A DNA stretch of 64,000 nucleotides from Elusimicrobiota bacterium (lineage in GTDB: Bacteria; Elusimicrobiota; Elusimicrobia; Elusimicrobiales; UBA9959), in NCBI GenBank assembly GCA_019135865.1, contig JAGVVD010000052.1, positions 201,011 to 265,010 on the forward strand. Direction: 5' to 3'. The notes below the pieces were generated by a model. The model saw only the letters and a program-made list of their open reading frames with translations. It ran no database searches and was not told where the DNA came from. Positions 59,327-64,000 of this stretch are shown one piece after another (within the stretch, counting starts at the first letter, position 1; every line of letters starts with the position of its first letter). The position numbers and the translations under genes are program-made.

Positions 59327-60903
59327 TCGCCCGCCTTTCCGCCGGCCGGGGAGGGAGAGGCATGCGGCGCGCCGTCCCCGGCCGCCGCCGGGGCGAGCGA
59401 CACTATCGTGTAGTTGGAGCGCGTCAGGTACTTCCCGGCGGCCGCCGAAACGTCGGCCGGCTTCACGCGTTTGAGGCGCTCCAGCAGCGCCCAGTCGTAT
59501 TTCCAGTCGCCCATGATCCTGTCGTTGTGGGAGAGGTTCTTGGCGAAATTGAGGTCGTTCTCCAGCCCCCGGACCATCTCGGCTTCATAGTTGTTGATTA
59601 TCTTCTCCAGCTCCCATTCCGTGGGCGGGGTTTTTTTGACCGCGTCCAGTTCCTCCCAGACGGCGGCCTCCAGGGCGGCGGCTGTATGCGGGGCCCTGGG
59701 ATAGCCGACCACCAGGAAAAGCGAGGGGTAGCGGCTGCCCGGCAGCGAATGATGCGAGCCGGCGTAGAGAGCGAGGTTCTTGCCTTCGACCAGGTTCCGG
59801 TAGAAGCGCCCCGTCTTGCCGTTGGAGAGCACCTCGCTGAGCATGATCAGCGCCGGGGTGTCCGGGTGGGCTTCCCCCGGGTTGTGGAAGCCCATGTAGA
59901 AGGCGGGCTGGGCGTCGAAGAAGACGTTCACGCGCCTCTCGGCGTTCTGCTCCGGCTCCACCGTGTAAGCGTCGGAGGGGAGTTCGCCCTTTTTCCAGTC
60001 CCCGAAATATTTTTCCGTCATGCGCAGCATCTCGGCGGCGTCCACGTCGCCCACTATGGCCAGCGTCGCGTTATTGGGAACATAGAACCGGGCGTAGAAC
60101 TCCTCGGCGTCGGTGCGGGTCAGCTTCTTCAGGTCGTCCATCCAGCCTATCGTGGGGTTGTGATAGGGGTGGGCCTTGAAGGCGGCGGCCGAGAGGTTCT
60201 CGAAGAGGATATTGCCGGGCTTGCTCTCGCCCATGCGCAGCTCCTCCATTATCACGCTGCGCTCCTTGTAGAACTCTCGCAGTACCGGGTTCTTGAACCG
60301 GTCGGATTCCATTATCATCCAGGCCTCGGCCCGGTCGGCCGGCAGCGAGACCTGGTAGACCGTGTAGTCCACGGCGGTGGCCGCGTTCAGGCCGTTGGCG
60401 CCCAGTTTCTCGTAAGTGCCGAAGAATTCGCCCGAGACGGAGAGTTCGCCCGCCTCTTTTTCCAGGGCGGTCAGCCGTTTCGTCAGCTCGTCCACCCGGG
60501 CCTTGTCCGCCGCGTCGCCCCTGGCTTCCTCGCCTATCAGTTCCCGCGCCGTCCTCTCTATCCTGTCCAGGACCTTCTTCTCTTTGGCGTAGTTCCTGGT
60601 GTTCATCGTTTTGGTGCCCTTGAACGCCATGTGCTCGAAGACATGGGCCAGGCCGGTCTTGCCGGAGGGGCAGTCGACATTGCCGACCTTGAAGGTCATG
60701 GCGAACGAGACCGTCGGCGCGAACTTTTTTTCCAGGATCAGGACCTTGAGGCCGTTCTTGAGAGTATGAGAGACCACTGGCGGATATTTTGGGTCGGTCT
60801 CGACCGTCGCGCCCAGTTTTCCGAGAGCCCCGGCGTCGTGGGCTCCGGCCGACAGCGGCGCGGCCAGGAGCAGCAGCCCGGGCAGGAAGGCTGAAAGATT
60901 CAT
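59323..60903 (-). CDS. M16-family zinc peptidase, active subunit
   Basis: 526 residues with a signal peptide (about 1-20). The inverted zinc motif is HVFEHMAFKG (HxxEH), with the distal Glu in the VIMEELRM stretch. Later segments VDYTVYQVSLPADRAEAWMIMESDRFKNPVLREFYKE and GDVDAAEMLRMTEKYFGDWKKG match pitrilysin/PqqL-type enzymes. GGAGG precedes ATG 60903, favoured over ATG 60915. Acts with the inactive partner encoded downstream. Confidence 0.93.
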   Translation of the reverse strand: MNLSAFLPGLLLLAAPLSAGAHDAGALGKLGATVETDPKYPPVVSHTLKNGLKVLILEKKFAPTVSFAMTFKVGNVDCPSGKTGLAHVFEHMAFKGTKTMNTRNYAKEKKVLDRIERTARELIGEEARGDAADKARVDELTKRLTALEKEAGELSVSGEFFGTYEKLGANGLNAATAVDYTVYQVSLPADRAEAWMIMESDRFKNPVLREFYKERSVIMEELRMGESKPGNILFENLSAAAFKAHPYHNPTIGWMDDLKKLTRTDAEEFYARFYVPNNATLAIVGDVDAAEMLRMTEKYFGDWKKGELPSDAYTVEPEQNAERRVNVFFDAQPAFYMGFHNPGEAHPDTPALIMLSEVLSNGKTGRFYRNLVEGKNLALYAGSHHSLPGSRYPSLFLVVGYPRAPHTAAALEAAVWEELDAVKKTPPTEWELEKIINNYEAEMVRGLENDLNFAKNLSHNDRIMGDWKYDWALLERLKRVKPADVSAAAGKYLTRSNYTIVSLAPAAAGDGAPHASPSPAGGKAGE

Positions 60904-61074
60904 CGTTTCCTCCATAGAAAGGGGGACGGTCCGGTTCCCCGCCGTAATTATACCAAGTTAAATTTATCCGCTATCGGAGAGAAAAGGCCGCGCCGGCGGC
61001 GGGATCGTTCCGCCCTTTCAGGCGGAAAGCCGGCCGGGATGGACCGGCGTCCCGGAACTTTTTTCCCGGGGAAG

Positions 61075-61257
61075 TCAGGCGCCTGACTCCAACTTTTCCA
61101 GCGAGGCCGTTATCCCGGCGGCCGCCTGCTTCATCAGAGCCAGCATCTCTTTCTTTTCCGCCGGGGAGCAGTCCTTGTAAAGCTCGGCCGCGCTCCTGAG
61201 GCTGGCGCATTTGGAGCGCAGGTCGTGCAGCAGTTTAGAGGATCCCTCATCGGTCAT
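61075..61257 (-). CDS. 60-residue histidine-box (DHp-only) phosphotransfer-like protein
   Basis: MTDEGSSKLLHDLRSKCAS has an H-box-like HDLRS (H11) as in HisKA domains. Two amphipathic helices follow (RSAAELYKDCSPAEKKEMLALMK and AGITASLEKLES), the size of a kinase dimerisation/phosphotransfer hairpin. No ATP-binding domain follows. It overlaps the end of the response-regulator gene by 11 nt, so the two are co-expressed. It could relay phosphate or bind the receiver, but it could also be a coincidental helical protein. Confidence 0.5.
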   Translation of the reverse strand: MTDEGSSKLLHDLRSKCASLRSAAELYKDCSPAEKKEMLALMKQAAAGITASLEKLESGA

Positions 61258-62635
61258 CGTCGCCCCCGTCGTCGTTCTTCTTCAATACGGAATAAAGCAT
61301 CCTGGTCGATATTTTAAGGCCGGCCAGCGTTTTGGTGCGCTTGCCGCCGTTCTCCGCCAGGTTGCGCAGGATCATCTCTTCGGCCAGCTTGTCCAGCGCG
61401 GCCTGCAGGCCGTCCCTGAGCGCCAGCGCGTAGAGTTCGTCGTTCTCGCCTCCGGCCGGCCGCGGCGCGGCGGCCGGGACCGGGGCCTCCGGAGCTCCGG
61501 CGGCCGAGAAACCGCGCGGCTTGAGATGCCGCCCGGCGATGACGCCGTCTATCCGTCCCTCGGGACCGCAGCAGACCAGGTCCACGAATTTCTTGACCTC
61601 GCGCGCGTTGCCGGGCCATTTATACTCCTCCAGCATGGCCCGGGCCTCGGCCGTGAACGAGAGCCGCCGTCCGCCCCTGGTGAAATGCCGTATCAGCGGG
61701 AAAAGGTCGCCGGCCCGCTCGCTCAGCGGCTTGAGTTTGAGCGTATAGCCCTGCACGCGCTGGAAGAGGTCGAAGCGCATCCTGCCGCGCGCGACGAGGT
61801 CCTTCGGGTCCTCCAGCGTGGCGCTTATGATCCGGAAATCCGAGGTCTCGGGCCGCTCGGAGCCCAGCGGGTGGAAGGTCTTCTCCTCGATGGCCTTGAG
61901 CAGTTTCATCTGCATGTTCGGGCTCATCGTGCCTATCTCGTCGAGGAAAAGCGTGCCCTTATGCGCCTCCAGCAGCCGCCCGCGTCGCGCCTCGCCGGCG
62001 CCGGTGAAGGCGCCTTTCTTGTAGCCGAACAGCTCGGCCTCGAGCAGGTCCTCCGTATAGGCCGAGCAGTTTATCGCCACGAAGGCGCCGGGTCGGCCCG
62101 AGCGGTCGTGGATAATGCGCGCCAGCGAGGTCTTGCCGGTGCCCGACGGCCCGAGTATCATCACGGGCAGGTCGGTCGGCGCGTAGCGCAGCGCCTCGGT
62201 CACCGCCGCGCGCAGTTCCGGGTCTTCCGTCACGAAAGCTGACTCGAAGACGTCGGTGCCTGCGTCGAGCTTGCGGTTCTGCACGAACTTGCGGATGATA
62301 TCGGCGATATTGGACTCTTCGTTGCCCTTGGCGTAGAAGTCCCTGGCGCCCAGCTCATAGGCCCTGTCGATGATGTCCTCGGAGTCCGAGCTGGAGACCA
62401 CCACGGCATAAATGCCCTTCTCCGCGGCGGCTTTTATCGCCTTAAGTCCTGAATAGTCGTCGTCCGCGCCGAGCATCAGGTCGAAGAAGCCGATATCGTA
62501 TTTATCGCGGCCAAGGTACCCGAGAGCGCTTTTCAGGTCCCCGGCCATGTCCAGCTTGTGGCCGGTCAGCTGTGCGGCCATGATCTTCTGGGCCAGTTTA
62601 TCGTCCTCAAGGACGAGAATATTGAGTTTTTCCAT
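61247..62635 (-). CDS. NtrC-family sigma-54-dependent response regulator
   Basis: 462 residues. Receiver domain (about 1-120; acidic pocket LEDD and phospho-Asp in FFDLML), AAA+ domain with Walker A GPSGTGKTS and the sigma-54 contact loop GAFTGAGEARRGRL, and Walker B GTLFLDEIG. The C-terminal Fis-like helix-turn-helix is weak (LNLAENGGKRTKTLAGLKISTRMLYSVLKK). ATG 62635 with a gagaaat SD. Divergent from the micropeptide/sigma-54-like unit, whose promoter it probably activates. Confidence 0.92.
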   Translation of the reverse strand: MEKLNILVLEDDKLAQKIMAAQLTGHKLDMAGDLKSALGYLGRDKYDIGFFDLMLGADDDYSGLKAIKAAAEKGIYAVVVSSSDSEDIIDRAYELGARDFYAKGNEESNIADIIRKFVQNRKLDAGTDVFESAFVTEDPELRAAVTEALRYAPTDLPVMILGPSGTGKTSLARIIHDRSGRPGAFVAINCSAYTEDLLEAELFGYKKGAFTGAGEARRGRLLEAHKGTLFLDEIGTMSPNMQMKLLKAIEEKTFHPLGSERPETSDFRIISATLEDPKDLVARGRMRFDLFQRVQGYTLKLKPLSERAGDLFPLIRHFTRGGRRLSFTAEARAMLEEYKWPGNAREVKKFVDLVCCGPEGRIDGVIAGRHLKPRGFSAAGAPEAPVPAAAPRPAGGENDELYALALRDGLQAALDKLAEEMILRNLAENGGKRTKTLAGLKISTRMLYSVLKKNDDGGDDDR

Positions 62636-62660
62636 AATTTCTCGTATGAAAATAAATATT

Positions 62661-62675
62661 TTCTTTTGAAAAGAA
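62661..62675. promoter_or_regulatory. palindrome, candidate enhancer for the NtrC-type regulator
   Basis: TTCTTTTGAAAAGAA: perfect 7-bp arms around one central base. It is about 110 bp upstream of the expected start from the -24/-12 promoter, the classical enhancer position, and also sits in the regulator's own leader. Confidence 0.6.
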
Positions 62676-62751
62676 CCCCCGGATATTATACTTAAAACGC
62701 CTGTAAGCGGCATGAAAAATATGAAAAAGAACCTGTTTTAACTAAAGAATG

Positions 62752-62768
62752 TTGGCATTTAAATTGCT
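62752..62768 (+). promoter_or_regulatory. sigma-54 -24/-12 promoter
   Basis: TTGGCATTTAAATTGCT: GG (62754-62755) and GC (62766-62767) are exactly 10 bp apart, matching TTGGCAC-N5-TTGCT at all but one informative base. The -12 element overlaps a possible sigma-70 -35 (TTGCTC) that is 17 bp from TATAAT at 62787-62792. Confidence 0.75.
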
Positions 62769-62803
62769 CTATTCGTTTTGAAAGGCTATAATACGGAGGG
62801 GAC

Positions 62804-62899
62804 ATGCTTATCAATAATTTAACAATGCTGGTATCGTTCTTCGGAAGGTTCTTCAGCTTCGGCGGCTATACCGGTTATTACGGCGGCCGCTGCGTTTAA
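62804..62899 (+). CDS. 31-residue micropeptide behind the sigma-54 promoter
   Basis: MLINNLTMLVSFFGRFFSFGG, then a Gly/Tyr-rich tail ending GGRCV. GGAGGGG lies just before ATG 62804. It is the first frame of the sigma-54-controlled transcript, 23 nt upstream of the sigma-54-like gene. Hydrophobic front and Gly/Tyr/Cys tail suggest a membrane-active, signalling or modified peptide, or a leader peptide; no homologue known to me. Confidence 0.55.
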   Translation: MLINNLTMLVSFFGRFFSFGGYTGYYGGRCV

Positions 62900-62922
62900 C
62901 GGTTGCCTCCGGAGGGGAGCAT

Positions 62923-63978
62923 ATGGGAATAAGAGGAATGCGGGCGGGAATGCGCACAGGCGCCAGGACTTCGGCGGCCCTTATGGGGGCGCTGAAACTG
63001 GCGCAGCTGGCGGGTCTCAGCGAAGACGATTTCGAGAAACAACTGGCCGCGCTGGAGGGGAACCGCTTCTTCCAGCTGCTCAGGACCTCCGGCGCGCTGC
63101 GCGTTTCGGAGTACCCGGCCGCCCGCTATGCCGCCCTTCATAACGCCGGCCGCGGCATGAAGCTCTCCGCTGGGGAACTGCCGGAACTGGCCGACGGCAA
63201 AGGCGACCTGGTCGCACTGATACAGGGGATAGGGCAGGAGAACTTCGAGAATTACTTCCTCAAGGACGCCGCGCCGGGCGACGACGAACGCGCCCGCGCC
63301 TGCGGCATCAGCCGCGAGGACGCCGCCCGTCTGCGCGATTTCGTCAATCGCGTCTATATGCAGGCCGAATTTGAGGCCCCCGCCGAAGGCCCGGAGTCGG
63401 TCGTTTTCAGCGCGGTCGCCGGCATAGACATCGAGGACGGCATCCCGGCGCTGGCCTTCTTCCACCGCGAGATCTGGAAGGGCAGCTATAAAGTGGACAA
63501 CGACAAGCTGACCGAAATGATGCGCGACCTGCCGCTCTCCGAGCGCGACGGCGTGGAGAAAGTCCTCAAGCGCGTTGAGTTCGCCGAGAAGCGCAAGACC
63601 ACCCTCTACCGGGCGCTGGAGATACTCATCAGCATCCAGGCCGACTACCTGCGCACCGGCGAGCCCGGCCGCCGCCGCCCGCTCTCCCAGAAGACCCTGG
63701 CCAGGAACCTCGAGGTCCATCCCAGCGTGCTCAACCGCCTGGTCTCCAACAAGTCCATCCGCATGCCCTGGGGCCTGGAGGCGCCGATGGTCACGCTGCT
63801 GCCCACTTCCAAGCGCGTCAACCTGGAGCGGCTCTGCTCCATCGCCGAAGAGCATCCCGCCTTCAGCGACGAAAAGCTCCGCGCCGAGCTGCGCAGCCGC
63901 CACGGCGTGGACCTCTCGCGCCGCTCCATCGCCCAATACCGCAAGGACATGTCTATTGCCTGCTCCGGCGCGCGGTAG
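62923..63978 (+). CDS. divergent sigma-54-like factor
   Basis: 351 residues. N-terminal region I-like segment (MGALKLAQLAGLSEDDFEKQLAALEGNRFFQLL, without the Gln-rich stretch); a middle core-binding-like part. C-terminal homology is strong: FAEKRKTTLYRALEILISIQADYLRTG, then LSQKTLARNLEVHPSVLNRLVSNKSIRMPWG (HTH, 254-284) and a degenerate RpoN box SRRSIAQYRK (332-341; canonical ARRTVAKYRE). Shorter than typical RpoN (about 450-500). SD ggagggg before ATG 62923. Divergent from the NtrC-type regulator. Confidence 0.82.
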   Translation: MGIRGMRAGMRTGARTSAALMGALKLAQLAGLSEDDFEKQLAALEGNRFFQLLRTSGALRVSEYPAARYAALHNAGRGMKLSAGELPELADGKGDLVALIQGIGQENFENYFLKDAAPGDDERARACGISREDAARLRDFVNRVYMQAEFEAPAEGPESVVFSAVAGIDIEDGIPALAFFHREIWKGSYKVDNDKLTEMMRDLPLSERDGVEKVLKRVEFAEKRKTTLYRALEILISIQADYLRTGEPGRRRPLSQKTLARNLEVHPSVLNRLVSNKSIRMPWGLEAPMVTLLPTSKRVNLERLCSIAEEHPAFSDEKLRAELRSRHGVDLSRRSIAQYRKDMSIACSGAR

Positions 63979-64000
63979 GGAATTTTGGATCGAAAAAAAT

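Overview
This 64 kb window is a high-GC, densely packed bacterial chromosome segment. Gene content points to a diderm, probably an Elusimicrobiota-type or other deep-branching Gram-negative lineage. It has lipoproteins with lipoboxes, a PorV-like outer-membrane barrel, and many secreted proteins (matrixin, papain, trypsin and M16 peptidases). It also has glycolytic and one-carbon enzymes. The phylum is an inference from style, not proven. No rRNA, tRNA or CRISPR was seen.

Layout. 0-8.4 kb: the end of gpmI, an acetate-type transporter, secreted proteases and repeat proteins, a putative regulator, and two damaged genes (a membrane protein with an in-frame stop and a formylglycine-generating-enzyme remnant). 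8.4-26.8 kb: glnA, pyruvate kinase, an MFS carrier, inosine/guanosine kinase, a GIDE/MULAN-like membrane protein, a trypsin, FKBP, a Gre-like factor, ArfB, a lipocalin, NfeD, a ClpC gene whose first Walker A is deleted, and a beta-lactamase-fold hydrolase. 26.8-38 kb: an envelope locus with a DUF4384 lipoprotein, an LPP20 lipoprotein, a secreted propeller/Ig protein with a FlgD/sorting-like C-terminus, and a 1018-residue fusion of a PorV-like barrel, Ig-like domains and a caspase. It is interrupted by an A+T-rich island in which truncated copies of the LPP20 gene end alternate with unknown cargo genes. 38-49 kb: MFS, ChaN, a lysine-rich micropeptide, recA-xerD, a divergent hydroxyacyl-CoA dehydrogenase, fhs, a 169-bp inverted-repeat element and an M3-like pseudopeptidase. 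49-61 kb: agmatinase and pyruvoyl arginine decarboxylase (arginine to putrescine), two giant tandem coiled-coil proteins, rpmB, YjbQ, a thioesterase and an M16 active/inactive pair. 61-64 kb: a divergent sigma-54 module containing a sigma-54-like factor, an NtrC-type regulator, a histidine-box-only protein and a 31-residue micropeptide behind a textbook -24/-12 promoter.

Three themes stand out. (1) The sigma-54 module looks self-contained and autoregulated. (2) The envelope locus joins a PorV-like barrel to a clan CD peptidase in one chain next to a protein with a sorting-like tail, recalling PorV-PorU of type IX secretion, and carries a repeat-bounded cassette island. (3) Many genes start 6 nt after a -10 hexamer with no Shine-Dalgarno sequence, which implies widespread leaderless transcripts alongside conventional ones.
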